A DNA stretch of 64,000 bases from Linanthus parryae (lineage: Eukaryota > Streptophyta > Magnoliopsida > Ericales > Polemoniaceae): positions 49,223,863-49,287,862 of the forward strand of contig JALGPY010000010.1 of NCBI GenBank assembly GCA_023055425.1, written 5' to 3'. The position numbers and the translations under genes are program-made. Within the stretch, counting starts at the first letter, position 1, and every line of letters begins with the position of its first letter. The notes under the pieces are model-generated. The model saw only the letters and a list, made by a program, of their open reading frames with translations. It was not told the DNA's origin and did not search any database. Of the stretch, positions 1 to 11,615 are shown piece after piece.

Positions 1-747
1 ATCACTCTTTCGAAGAGTGGTTGTCCTTCCAATGAGATTGAGAAGGAACGCATGAGTAGGATTCCCTATGCCTCGGCCATAGGATCTATCATGTACGCCA
101 TGTTATGTACTAGACCAGATGTGTCATATGCCTTGAGTATGACAAGCAGATACCAATCCAATCCGGGTGAGAGTCACTGGATTGCTGTCAAGAACATCCT
201 AAAGTACTTGAGAAGAACTAAGGATGCCTTCTTGATGTTTGGCGGTGAGGAAGAGTTGCGTGTAAGGGGTTACACTGATGCAAGCTTCCAAACCGATAGA
301 GATGACTTTAGATCACAGTCGGGATATGTGTTTTGCCTGAATGGAGCAGCGGTGAGCTGGAAGAGTTCTAAGCAAGAGACGGTGGCTGATTCTACAACAG
401 AGGCTGAGTACATTGCTGCAAATGGTGCAGCAAAGGAGGCTGTTTGGATCAGAAAGTTTGTTTCTGAACTTGGTGTGGTCCCTAGCATTGCGGATCCAGT
501 AGAGTTGTTCTGTGACAACACTGGGGCGATCGCGCAATCAAAGGAACCCAGATCGCACCAGAAGTCCAAGCATGTGCTCAGGAAGTTTCATCTGATTCGA
601 GATATTATCGATAGAGGAGACGTTCGGATATGCAAGATTCCTACAGATGATAATCTGTCAGACCCGCTCACGAAGCCTCTCACGCAGTGGAAGCATGAAG
701 GGCACACTAGGAGTATGGGCATACGAGATGCGCCAGATTGGCTCTAG
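1..747 (+). CDS. Ty1/copia pol, 3' end (RNase H), partial at window start
   Basis: This is the C-terminal part of a copia polyprotein, open from base 1 to a TAG at 745-747. It starts in the connection after the reverse transcriptase (motif YASAIGSIMYAMLCTRPD) and runs through the RNase H that degrades RNA in RNA-DNA hybrids during reverse transcription. RNase H acidic residues are visible in GYTDASF, TTEAEYIA and CDNTGAI, followed by the usual copia tail (DPLTKPL). No stop or frameshift is seen over about 249 codons. A polypurine tract and an LTR follow directly, as expected. The style is that of the Tork clade. The rest of the element lies left of the window, so whether the whole element is intact is unknown. 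Confidence 0.92.
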   Translation: MTLSKSGCPSNEIEKERMSRIPYASAIGSIMYAMLCTRPDVSYALSMTSRYQSNPGESHWIAVKNILKYLRRTKDAFLMFGGEEELRVRGYTDASFQTDRDDFRSQSGYVFCLNGAAVSWKSSKQETVADSTTEAEYIAANGAAKEAVWIRKFVSELGVVPSIADPVELFCDNTGAIAQSKEPRSHQKSKHVLRKFHLIRDIIDRGDVRICKIPTDDNLSDPLTKPLTQWKHEGHTRSMGIRDAPDWL

Positions 748-748
748 T

Positions 749-761
749 GCAAGTGGGAGAC
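749..761 (+). other. Polypurine tract of copia element A
   Basis: A purine-rich stretch (core AAGTGGGAGA, 751-760) sits just after the pol stop and just before the TGTTGG start of the LTR. This is the position of the plus-strand primer in LTR retrotransposons. Confidence 0.75.
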
Positions 762-2165
762 TGTTGGAATAGATGCCCTAGAGGCAATCTAGTTTAGTAT
801 GAATTTGTAATTGGCTAGAAAACTCATTTATTATTTATTGGATATAATGAAGTCCTTAGATTTATAATCGTGTTGTTTATCTTAAATATCCCTAGTCAAA
901 TATAATGATTAATGGGACAATCATCTATAGACTAGTATAAGGTTGGATTGATATGGAGATATCACGATCCAACACATAGGTGTGCATTACGGAATGTTGC
1001 ACTGGATTGACCCATCACCGAGAAGGCTACATACATGTTATGTTGAGTCACAGGTGCTTCTCGGGTACAATGGTATTGTCATCCTTAGACTTGAAGTCAC
1101 TAGATATTCTAGTTGTGGATCATTGTGATCTTGGTAGCGTTAAACGCTACACCGTAACTGGGTAGTTATAAAGGCGTGTACTGGATACAATGAGAAGCAA
1201 GCTTAGAGATCGTAGTGGACGTAGAGAGGATTTGCCCCTCCCACATAACGGGAGCAAATATCCTAGGCCACTCGAAGGATAGTGCTTATAGAATGTCTGG
1301 CCAGACTCAAATAAATCAATATGGGATATTGATGTTATTTGCACGAATAAGGCTATTCCATGGATCGAGAAACTAGGGATTGGATATACGAGTGTGACTT
1401 GTATGTCTCGTGTCCAATCCGGATATGGAGGCAAAGGGATGAGACAATTACTTGTACAAGGTTGTCTAGATGACTATTCTATTAGTTGGCTAGAATGGAT
1501 GTTTTGCTAGAAACCGCTCCATATTAGCAAGGAGTTGCTACCAACTAGATAGAACCTATGGGGTCACACGCTATATAGAGTTGTACAAGATTTGGGAATT
1601 AATTAATTGGATTAATTAATTAGAAGGATCACTTTGCAAACCCTTGCAAACTTAGTAGGGACTAATTTGCAAGGAAGGGACTAAATTGTATTCTAGTTGG
1701 ACTAGAATAAGTCCTTTAGGTAGTTAACAAGGAGTTGTTGGACTATATAAAGGACCCTCCTTCCTTCCTTCCTCATAACTTATGCTCTAAAGAGAACATA
1801 ACAAGAGTGGGAGAGAACAAAGGAGAGAGAGAGCAAGCAACAAGGAGGGCGACGCCGCCCTTGCCGCCGCCCCTCGTCCCCGACGCCAAAAGAGGGCCGA
1901 GCCCCTTCTTTTGCCTCGTTTTGCGTGATTCCTTCACCCTCCTCTCATTCCGGGCTAGCACCAAGGAGATTGGAGATCTAGGATCAACTCTAGGCGTGGA
2001 TCAACTATAGAGAACGTGACACTATTCGCGTTTGAAGTCATCAAGGAGAACCCAAAGGTGTGTTTATGATTTCTTACCTTCACTATCGTTATGCATCTAG
2101 ACTTGTGATCCTTGGAGGGTTTTGCATGGTTATTTGTTTGATTATGCTTCCGTTTGCGCGATCCA
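762..2165 (+). repeat. 3' LTR of copia element A
   Basis: The LTR starts TGTTGGAATAGATGCCCTAG right after the polypurine tract. It contains blocks shared with two other LTRs here: the second copia LTR (4221-4522 plus 15479-16605) and the minus-strand LTR at 62809-64000. Shared blocks include 'CCTATGGGGTCACAC', runs of ATTAATTAATT, and 'GTGATCCTTGG' near the end. A TATA-like 'GACTATATAAAGGACC' lies near 1740, with a CT- and GA-rich stretch downstream, as in a promoter LTR. The right end is my estimate: CA at 2164-2165 gives a length of about 1.4 kb, matching the second LTR (about 1430 bp). Small ORFs inside it are not credible genes. Confidence 0.85.
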
Positions 2166-2600
2166 TGAATCAAAACCCTACAGATATATTGAGTGAGATT
2201 CAAATGCGAGTCAACAATCCTGGTATATTGGATAATGATTGTCAGCAATTGGTGAAAGCTAATCAAATCATGGAATTTACATCTCGTATGAGAATGATGT
2301 ACCCTCCTGGGAGCTCACTAGGTTTCGTTATGTCAATTATGGCCAGCAAGTTATTTGTAACCACACATAACGAATAAGGGTTGAGCGGTTTAGTTCAGGG
2401 AATACATAATATGTTGATGCGATCGAAATGGGTAGTAAGTGTAGATCGACATTAAAGGGTATTTGTAATCTTAACGTGTGAGTTATCTAATAATAATAAT
2501 AGAAACTTATACATAATGGTGAGAATAAATGTCGGAGTGAAATAATGGTTTTATCGCGTAGTAAACTATAACTAAAAATTAGTTTTGAATTTAATTCAAG
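2166..2600 (+). other. Unassigned AT-rich DNA
   Basis: About 435 bp between the end of the first copia LTR and the decayed copia pol. A 105-codon frame (2060-2377) spans the LTR end and its last half lies here; it has no motif I recognise and begins inside the LTR, so I do not call it a gene. This stretch may be target DNA of element A or part of an older repeat. Confidence 0.4.
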
Positions 2601-2603
2601 CTG

Positions 2604-4018
2604 ATGAGTTCAAATATTTTATTGGGAGTCAATTCATTTATTTTTCGTATATATGATCGAATCAGTGAAGTGAAATTCAGTTTTTCTGTTATCCTTTTAA
2701 GAATATGCATAGAGACTATTGAAATGTTGAATTTAGCGCACTCTAAATTGGTCATGACTACATCCATGAAATTGTATAAAAGGGTAAAATCTTCTAGACA
2801 CTTCCAGGTTTGGAAAATTCATTCCTATAAGTTAGAAGGTAAATTAGATGTATGTGTTTTGGTTAAATATTTGAAGGATAAAAATGTTACTTATTTTATG
2901 ATCTTAAGGATCAGAAGGTCATTGTCTACACAATACCTGATTCTTGGATAAGGGAATCATATGAATAAGAAACTGTAAAGTAGAGATCTTTAAAGTAGCT
3001 GAAGGGAGAGGCTCAAGTTGTTAGTTCTAAGATAACACAAACACATAAAGTATAAATTTATGTTGTTTTGAATATACAATAAACGTGAGATCTTTGTCAT
3101 ACTAGGAGAGTAATATGACAATCTCATAGGTTGGGATACTTGGGATAAGCTGAATCTCGGATAAGTTTTAAGTCATTCCTAATACTATGAAGAGACAATG
3201 AATGATGAAGATGCAGAGTCATGACACTAGTTTGTAGCATTTGAGAAAACATTCATGTATTCTAACTACCTTTAGGAGATTGCATATTTTCAAGATGAGA
3301 TGAAAGTCATCGGTTGCAAATGGGCGTACAAGAGAGAGAAGAGTAGGCGGAAAGGTCAAAACCTCAAAATTTAGGCATGTCATGCTGGTAGCTATACATT
3401 AGTCTATTCAGATACTCTTTCATGATTTCTACTCATTTTAGTAATGAGATATGGAAGATGTATTTCAAGATAGCATTCCTCATTGGAATTCTTGATGGAT
3501 GCATCTACATAAAGTGAACAAAAGGGTTAGCAGTGCAAGATAAGATGAAATACAAGTTTAAGATGTCAGATGACATGTAGATTAAGCTAGCATTCGGGTC
3601 AATATTCATCTTGACCCGACAATAAAAAATCACAGTTTTTGATTGGTGTCTACACAGATCTCGTGTGTGTGTTAGGTGCAGTGGAAATTGGTGATATGTA
3701 TTAAGCTTAATGTTGATGATATCGTGCTCATTGGAAAGAATATTGGATATACATCATCAGTGATTATCTAGTAAAAATGATATGTGGGATTTAGGTGAAA
3801 TGATTCAGATTCTTGGTATTCAGCTCACGAGAGATCAGGAGAATAGAATGATGGTTGATTCTAAAGTCACATATATCAGGAACGTACTTTCATGTTTCAA
3901 GTACGCAAAGACTCCAACAAAATATTATTGCTTATCGTGTGGAGTTTCTCTATCTCAGAATCATTGTTTAGAGCACGTGATTAGATGGAAAGAGAAAATG
4001 AAGTTCCTCGTTATTTAG
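2604..4018 (+). pseudogene. Decayed Ty1/copia pol (integrase end and reverse transcriptase)
   Basis: Fragments of a copia polyprotein are readable in changing frames. Around 2680-2960 the integrase C-terminal region is recognisable: a piece like 'SSRHFQVW' followed by 'YKLEGKLDVC' matches the usual copia block after the catalytic core. Around 3290-3340 'IGCKWAYKR' marks the start of reverse transcriptase. 'VDDIVLIG' near 3713-3740 corresponds to the YVDD region. 3782-4018 reads as the RT end (GEMIQILGIQLTRD). Many stops and indels separate the blocks and the RNase H part is absent. This is an old element inserted well before most others here. It lies just left of the second copia LTR in the same orientation, so that LTR could have been its 3' LTR. 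Confidence 0.75.
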
Positions 4019-4220
4019 CATAGGGAGACTCGCGTATAATATGTAAAGTAATTGACAAGATAAATATTTTACTTATTGCAAAAAAAACATGTATAAGCCA
4101 ATTACAAGGAAATATCACTAGTAGACTCTGATAAAAGCATAAACATGCATCTGAGAAGATTTAGAGTAGATATGCTGATTTATCACGTACAAGTCTACAC
4201 ATGAATCCAGACTTCTAATT
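4019..4220. other. Spacer between decayed pol and copia LTR B
   Basis: About 200 bp of AT-rich sequence where an intact element would carry the end of pol and the polypurine tract. I see no clear RNase H motif and no polypurine tract, so this part appears deleted or decayed. Confidence 0.4.
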
Positions 4221-4522
4221 ATTGGTAGAATTGATGCCCTAGAGGCATATTGTTTAGTATGAACATTATTTTGGCTAGAATAATCATTGTATTATTTATG
4301 GAGATAGTTAATAGAATAAAGTTCTTAGATTACAAAAGTGTTGTTTATCTTAAATATCCCGAGTCAATTATATTGATTAACAGGACGATAAACTATAGAC
4401 TAGTATGTGGGTAGATTGATATGAAGATATCAGGTCTAGCACATGGGTGTGCATTAGGGGTAATGGCATGCTCGATTGACCAACAACAAGAAGGCTACAT
4501 AGAAGTTATGTAAAGTCACAAG
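4221..4522 (+). repeat. Copia LTR B, left part (interrupted by SIRE-like element)
   Basis: The sequence from 'TTGGTAGAATTGATGCCCTA' onward matches the start of copia LTR A (762 onward) with moderate divergence. It breaks off at 4522, where a SIRE-like element begins. The LTR resumes at 15479 after a 5-bp duplication. Total length of both parts is about 1430 bp. The exact left end (4220-4222) is uncertain because the terminal TG is degraded. Confidence 0.88.
4518..4522. other. Target site duplication, left copy (ACAAG)
   Basis: ACAAG directly precedes the terminal TG of the SIRE-like element and is repeated exactly at 15474-15478 after its terminal CA. Five bp is the usual duplication length for these elements. 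Confidence 0.9.
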
Positions 4523-6068
4523 TGATAGAACTGAAGCTCTTTTGATATTGATATATCGATGAATATACAGAAGGAGCTTAGATTCCTTGATGATGAAAGC
4601 CAGAAACACTGGCCGGACATATTGGAAATAATTCTAAGTTCCAAAGCTTCTAAGCTATGAGGCACTGTAGATGTGCACTATATATATATATATATACACA
4701 CACACACATGTGACTAACTGTTTTGTGCAGGTCTTTATTCTTGATATGAACTGAGTTATACACCTCTATATATAACACTATGCAGGCATTTGTAATTCTT
4801 GTTTAGGATGGATTAACATTATATGAAGGATTGAGTTAGATTGGAAATCAAAAGTTCATTCTGATGAACTAGTAGACAAAGCTTCAAAGCTTTGAGATTC
4901 ACTCAATACTCTTCACTGCTAAGTTTATCTGGTTAAATCTGTGTTTTCAGGCTATTTCTTTGGGATTCATAACTTGTTATGAATCTATTATTGTCTATTA
5001 ATAATTTTTCTATAATGTGTTGATGATATATTCATTAGATTGGATGTAGTAGCTGAGTTTATTTTCAACCAAAACATATCCCAGTTTTTCTCAAGAACTG
5101 TTGAGATATTGCTGATCAGATCTTGATGCTAGTTTGTCTGGATATTTTTTGATCTTGTTTGTTGAGTTTATGCAGGGTTGTTTGGCGTTCCAACGTCAAT
5201 AAACCTATCAAATAGATATCCAAACATAGTTGTTGAAAGAAGCATATCAGGGAAGGGGATTTTTAGGCATTCAGCTCCTATAATCACTCTGGTTGATGCA
5301 GGCTATTACTTAAAGAGCTCAGGACTTTAAATTTAAAAAGAGACACAGAGACTGAGACTAATCATCGTGAGATTTGAAGAGTGCTACAAACAGGAGAGAT
5401 CAGAACATTCAAATCTTCAGATTCATCATGCCATTCACTCTACATAAGCAAGATCACTCATCACCGATTGAAGAACACTTCAAAGCTTTACTGCTTATCT
5501 CTATTTTGTGTTCATCATACTTTTATTAAACTTGTATTATTATTTTGTGTTCTTAAAGTTCACAAACTTAGAAGTTTAGTTGTTCAAGTTAACAATAAAG
5601 AGGTTCTTATTGTTTCAACAGGTTGTAGCTGGAACTAGATAGGTTGGGAACCACAAGCTGTATAGGTGAAAGGTAGCTCACATAGGTTTGATATCTAGGG
5701 CTAAATCTGGGTGATTAATAAGAAGTTGTGCTTAGAATTCTGGAGGGATACGATCCCTTAGGCAGAGACTAGGTCTAATTGTCACTAAACTCTATAAAAT
5801 CATTGTGTTCTTGCTGCTTACTTCATTTATATTTTCATTACAGTCTTACAGGTAAGTTCCAAAGCTTTGGAGTTTTCCAAATCTCAAAGCTTTGAAGCCT
5901 CTGTGTTCTGTAGTTATATTTCCAATTTCTCAAATCTTTCTCAAAGCTTTGACATATCAACTGCTTACTCTACTCAAGATTTAAAAAGACTGTTTTAAGC
6001 AAAAGTTAACATACTCTATTCAACCCAGTATTTAGATCCTGTTATTCTACTTACATTAAAAACTTTCA
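4523..6068 (+). repeat. 5' LTR of SIRE-like element
   Basis: Begins TGATAGAACTGAAGC and ends AACTTTCA, and is repeated at 13899-15473. It contains a TA/CA microsatellite at about 4679-4709. The phrase 'CAAAGCTTTGA' or close variants recurs along the LTR and through the element. Small ORFs inside (for example 5381-5638) are not supported as genes. Confidence 0.9.
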
Positions 6069-6070
6069 AT

Positions 6071-6086
6071 TGGTATTAGAGCTTGG
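6071..6086 (+). other. Primer binding site (initiator tRNA-Met) of SIRE-like element
   Basis: TGGTATTAGAGCTTGG lies two bases after the LTR end and matches the usual plant copia primer site TGGTATCAGAGC with one change. It is the site where the tRNA primes minus-strand DNA. Confidence 0.88.
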
Positions 6087-6119
6087 GTCACTATTTAAGG
6101 ATCTAACAATCTTGTGACA

Positions 6120-7805
6120 ATGAGTAATGTAGATGATGGAGGATTCTCACAGGGAAGAGCAGCTAATAGACCTCCACTGTTTTGTGGTGATAACTTTGTG
6201 CATTGGAAGGCATTGATGAAGATGTTAATCATAGACCAAGACATGGAGCTATTGTCTATTGTTGTGAGTGACCCAAATTTATTCTATACTACTACCAATG
6301 GAGTCAGAAATGTCAAACCTGATGAAGATCTCTTAGTCACTGAGTTGGAAAAGGTATCTAAGAATTACAAAGCTTTGAACTTATTATATTGTGCTCTTAG
6401 CGCAAATGAGTATAACAGGATATCCAACTGCAAAAGTGAAAAAGAGATATGGGATACGCTAACTGTCACTTATGAAGGAACTAGCGAAGTAAAGCAGACA
6501 AAGATCAATATTCTTTTGAGACAGTATGAACTGTTTAAGATTAACTCTGAGGAATCCATCAAGGATATGTTAAGAAGGTTTACAGATATTTTGAACAACT
6601 TGGAATCCTTGGGAAAAGCTTTCTAAAATGAGGAAAAGGTCAGGAAGATAGTCATATTTCCAAAGGAAAAATGGGAGCCCAAGACAACTGCAATTGAGGA
6701 GGCTCGGGACTTGCGCATTCTAGAACTTGATGATTTACAAGAAAAATTACTCACTCATGAGATCTCCATGAAAGAGGTAGATGGTGACTTCAGTGACAAC
6801 ATCAAGAAGTTGGCGCTCCAGGCAAAGGACAATGAAAAATCTCAAAGCCTTGAACAGGATGATGATGATGATGAAGAAGCCTTAGCCTTGATTTCCAAAG
6901 CCTTGGCAAGTATTCTGAGAAAGAAGAAAAACTTTGGAAACAAGGACTACAGCAAAGAGAAATTCGGATCCTCAACCAGTAAGGATCAAAAAGGTAAATC
7001 TACTTCACATTCATATAAATCTAAAGTTCTGAATTGCTATGAATGTGGAGATGGAGATCATCTGGTAAGAGATTGCCCTCAAAAGAAGAAAGGCATGCAA
7101 TTTCCTAAGATGGAAAATGACAACATAAGAAAGAAGGCAATGGTAGCCGCAAAGAGTGATTTAGATTCTTCAGACTCAGATTTTGATGAAGAGCAAGCCA
7201 ATCTCTGTTTGATGGCTGGACATCAAGAAGATCACTCTACTCAGAAGCCAATTAAAGATATGGTAAGGAATCTTCTATCTAGTCCTTCTGATATTTTACC
7301 TAAAATCCGCAAAAGCATGTTTTTAAATGAGGAAAGTCACGGGAATGAGATAGATTCCTTGAAAGTAAAAGTTCATGAGAAAGCAAAGGAAAACTTAGAT
7401 ATGGTTTTTCAAAACAAATGTCTTGAAGCTACTAAGTTGAATATTGATAGTGACTTCAAAGCCTTGGACAGTAGATTCAAAGCTTTGAAATCACAAGTCA
7501 AAGAAAATGTTGATCAAAACTCTCTTTTAACTGATAAATATGTTGATCTAAAGAGTCATTCAGATGATTTATAATAAAAGAACACTTCATTGACTAGTGA
7601 GCTTCAAGAATCCAAGAAAATTCTTTCAACATTTGCTGGCTCAGAGCATAAGTTAAATCTTATGCTGGGAGGAAGTATTCATTCTGTATACAAAAGTGGA
7701 ATTGGTTATAATCAAAATTTTCCAAAAAGAAACAAAACCACATTTGTAAAATTAGGAAGCAGACATTCTCCAAAATGTCATTATTGTGGTAAATTGGACA
7801 TGTAA
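6120..7805 (+). pseudogene. gag of SIRE-like element, broken
   Basis: This encodes the capsid/nucleocapsid precursor. I start it at the ATG at 6120, 34 bp after the primer site; a GTG two codons upstream is a less likely start. The N-terminal third carries the copia gag fold (NFVHWKALMKMLI, then KEIWDTLTVTYEGTSEVKQ). An acidic stretch (DDDDDEEALALISKAL) precedes a CX2CX4HX4C zinc knuckle, CYECGDGDHLVRDC, near 7034-7075. A second knuckle starting CHYCGK lies at about 7776. Breaks: in-frame TAA at 6624-6626; TAA at 7572-7574 followed by another TAA; and a single-base loss near 7790 inside the second knuckle. No functional product is expected. Confidence 0.88.
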
Positions 7806-10800
7806 AATTAACTTGTCCCTTTAGAAGTACAGAACCTCATATAATGAGGAACACTTATCCCTATCAGCTTAAGGGACAAGTGAAACAGATTTGGGTTCCA
7901 AAAGAAATTATACTACCTATGGTTGATTAAGAGTATGAATCCCAATTCTACACTTAATCTAATAGCCTGTTAAGGCATTGATTGAATTTTGCAGGAAGTC
8001 ACCAATGCTCTGAAAGATAAGAAATGGATATTGGATAGTGGATGTTCCAGACACGTGAGTGGAAATAAATCTTTATTCACTGAGCTTAAAGAGCAATCAG
8101 AGGGAACCATAACACTTGGTGACAAAACAAGGTGCAACATAATTGGTATAGGTAGTATTGGCAATAATTATGCATCGTCAATTTAAGATGTTTATCTAGT
8201 TGATGGTCTTAAGTATAATTTATTGAGTATTTCTCAGCTTTTTTATAAAGGACATAAGGTAGTTTTTGAAAAGGAGAAATGGGTGGTGCAAGATGAAAAA
8301 TCGGGCAATTGCATACTCTTTGCTCCCAGGTCACATAATATTTATACTCTAAGTACTGACAAAGTTGCAGGTGAAAATCTGAATTGTCTCAAACCTTTGA
8401 AGGATGACTCAAAGATTTTGCATAGAAAACATGGTCATATAAGCATTCACACTATGAAAAAACTCATCTCAAAAGATCTGGTAAGGGGATTACCAATCAT
8501 GAAATTCAAATATAATGAGATTTGCAAGGCATGTACTCAAGGTAAACAGACCAAGATTTTATTCAAGCCGAAGAACTTTGTAAGTACTTCTAGACCTTTA
8601 GAATTGATGCACTTGGACTTGTGTGGTCCTATGAGGGTTCAAACACCCAAAAGTAAGAGATATATGATTGTTGTGGTTGATGATTATTCCAGATTTACTT
8701 AGGTTATGTTTATTAGAGATAAGTCTGAAGCATTATCTTAATTCTCAAAGCTTTATAGAGAGCTTCAAACTTTGAAAAATTTACCTGCTGCATCTATTAG
8801 GAGTGATCATGGTAGGGAATTTGATCAACTTGATTTATTTTGTGCAAAGCATGGCATCTCACACAACTTTTCTGCACCTAGAACTCCTCAGCATAATGGT
8901 GTAGTTGAGAGGAAAAGTAGGACTCTTGAAGATATGTTCAGGACTATGCTACTTGAAAGAAATTTGCCAAAGTATCTGTGAGCAGAAGCTGTTAATACTA
9001 AAAATTATGTGCTCAATAGATGTTTGGTCAGACCTATTTTGAAGAAAACTACTTATGAATTATTCAAAGGCAGAAAGCCGAGTGTTGCTTAGTTTAAGCC
9101 TTTTAGGTACTTGTTTTGTGCATAACAATGGCAAAGATAATCTTGGTAAGTTTAATGCTAGAAGTGATGAAGGTATTTTTCTTGGTTATTCTCAAAGTAG
9201 AAAGGCTTATAGAGTTTACAATAAGTGAACTAAGATTGTAGAAGAGAGTATTCATATGATATTTTGATGAAAGTACGGATGATTCTCTCAGTAAGAGTTT
9301 GTGATATCTCAATTTCAACAAGTATGTGGCTGAAGATGACAACGAGAAAGTCAACAGAAGAAAAAATAAGCAGAAGAAACATTTAGAAGAATCTCAAGGC
9401 CTTCAACCCCGTGCTGAGCCAAAATCTCAAATCCTTGAGACTGAAACTGACAGGAAATATCATGCTCCTTCTACTGTGTCAAGAACTCAAAGCCTTGAAG
9501 GATCATACACTTGGAAACCTAGAAATAAGTTCAAATACTTGTCAGATCATCCTGCAGAGAACATCATATCAGATCAAGCACTGGAACTCAGACAAGAGGT
9601 CAATTAAGGAATCTGTGTGCTTTCAGTGCTTTTGTATCACTTATTGAGCCCAAGAATGAAAAAGAAGCACTAGAAGATGCATATTGGATCATTGCAATGC
9701 AGAATGAGCAGAATGAGTTTGAAAGGAACAAAGTCTGGAATTAAGTTCCTAGACCAAAGAATCAATCTGTGATTTGAACAAGATGGGTGTTCATAAACAA
9801 ACTTGATGAAAAAGGTAAGGTTGTGAGAAATAAAGAAAGACTGGTTGCACAGGGATATTATCAAGAAGAAGGAATTGACTATGAGGAAACATTTTCTCCT
9901 GTTGCAAGGTTTGAAGCTATCAGAATACTTCTTGCATTTGCATCACATAATCACATAAATCTTTTCAAATGGATCTCAAATGTGCTTTTCTAAATGGATA
10001 TTTACAAGAAGAAGTATGTGTTGCTCAACCACCGGTTTTGAAAATGACACCTTTCCAGAACATGTTTACAAATTAGACAAAGCCTTGTATGGACATAAGC
10101 AAGCTCCAAGGGCTTGGTATGACAGACTCTCTAAGTTTTTACTGGAAAAGGGTTTCAAGAGAGGACTTGTAGTCAAAACTCTTTTTATCAAGAATCATGA
10201 AAAGGATTTTTTAGTGGTACAGATATATGTTTATGATATTCTATTCGGCGCTACTAATGATGCTCTTTCAAAAGAGTTTTCAAGTCTAATGTGCAGGGAA
10301 TTTGAGATGATCTTGTTGAGAGAACTAAATTTATTTATTGGACTTCATGTTCATCAAATGAAGAAAGGATTTTTTGTGCATCAAGGGAAATACACCAAGG
10401 ACTTGTGAAATAAATATAACATGTCACAGTCCAAGGTAGTTAAGACCCCTATGAGTTCATCATTATCTTTGGACAAGGATACAAATGGTAAGAGTGTGAA
10501 TCAAAAGGATTATAGAGGTATGATTGGTTCACTTCTGTATATAACTGTTGGTAGACCAGATATTATGTTTAGTGTGTGTATGTGTGCTAGATTTTAAGCA
10601 GATCCTAAATAAAGTCATTTGATTGCCGTAAAAAGGATTTTTAGATATTTGAATGGAACCAAAGACTTGGGGATTTGGTATCCAAGAAGATTTAATTTTA
10701 GGTTGAGTGGTTATTGAGATGCAGACTTTGCAGGATACAAAGTAGACATAAAGAGCACTTCAGGATGTTGCCAGTTTCTTGGTTCATCACTGTTCAATTG

Positions 10801-11178
10801 GCAGTCAAAGAAACAAAATTCAGTAGCTCTATCAACTGCAGAGGCTGAATACATTGCAGCTGGAGCTTATTTCTCACAGGTGTTATGGATTCCTCAACGG
10901 CTAAGAGATCTTGGATATGAATTCAGAAATGTGTCTATCAACTGTGACAATACAAGTGCCATTCTATATCAAAGAATACAGTTCAGCATTCTAGGACAAA
11001 GCACATAAATGTGAGACATCATTTTCTTAGAGATCATGCTGAAAAAGGTGATATTGTTCTATTTTTTATTCCTACTTCTAAACAAATAGCTAATATTTTC
11101 ACTAAACCATTTCCAGATGAGAGGTTTACATCCCTAAGGCTTGAATTGGGTATGTTAAACAATGACGCATTGGTTTAG
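7806..11178 (+). pseudogene. pol of SIRE-like element (protease, integrase, RT, RNase H), broken
   Basis: Domains appear in Ty1/copia order. Protease: ILDSGCSRHVSG near 8030-8070 (D-S-G active site). Integrase: H-H-C-C zinc binding (HRKHGHIS, CKACTQGK, 8420-8550), then the catalytic acids in MHLDLCGP (8608), IRSDHGREF (about 8800) and NGVVERKSRTL (about 8897). Reverse transcriptase: TRWVFINKLDEKGKVV (9780) through about 10400. RNase H: DADFAGY, TAEAEYIA, CDNTSAI (10720-10970), ending at TAG 11176-11178. Breaks include a TAA near 8185, TAG at 8701, TGA near 8980, TAA/TGA between 9740 and 9780, a frameshift near 9985 and TGA near 10406. The RT active-site motif reads YVYD rather than YVDD (10226-10237), so the enzyme would be dead even without the stops. 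Confidence 0.88.
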
Positions 11179-11615
11179 GGGGAGTATTAGTTTCTATGTG
11201 TATTATATGTGTAAGTATCAAAGCCTTGAGATCATACTTTCTTGAGCCTTGAAAGTATGGCTCAAGCTTTGAAGGTTTCTGTGTTAGTCTGAAACTTCTC
11301 AAAGCTTTGAACCACTGTTACACTGCTTTGATTTAGTGGATATACATTCTTTTAAAAATTGGATCGTGGATTATTTTGTAATATCTTTTTAGATAATTGC
11401 GGAATATTTCAAAATTTAAGAGATTTTGACAAAATATCTAAAATATCTTAGGAAATCTTTTGCAATCTCCTTTGCATGCAAATCCCTTTTTCAAATCAAA
11501 CTCTTCTACCTACTTAAGCTAACTTCAGGGCTTATTTCTCTCATTCTCAACTTCTATCTCTTCGTATCTCTCTCTCTCTTTCTCTACTCACTCAAACCCT
11601 CTCAAACCCTAATCA
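11179..11615 (+). promoter_or_regulatory. Spacer with internal purine tract and CT-rich leader before the extra ORF
   Basis: The pol stop overlaps a polypurine-like run (TTTAGGGGGAGT, 11173-11184) that looks like the primer tract normally found next to a 3' LTR, although the LTR is 2.7 kb further on. From about 11540 to 11610 the strand is CT-rich (CTCTCTCTCTTTCTC) and ends AACCCTAATCAATGG, which resembles the leader of a plant mRNA. I infer a possible separate transcript for the following ORF; no clear TATA box is seen. Confidence 0.4.

Noticed and set aside
1735..2377. ORFs of 91 and 105 codons at 1735-2010 and 2060-2377
   Set aside because: The first lies entirely in the copia LTR; the second starts in it and has no motif. 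The same regions in LTR B do not keep the frames.
6114..6119. GTG start two codons before the SIRE-like gag ATG
   Set aside because: Plant initiation at GTG is rare and the ATG at 6120 gives the usual gag start; the upstream codons are leader.
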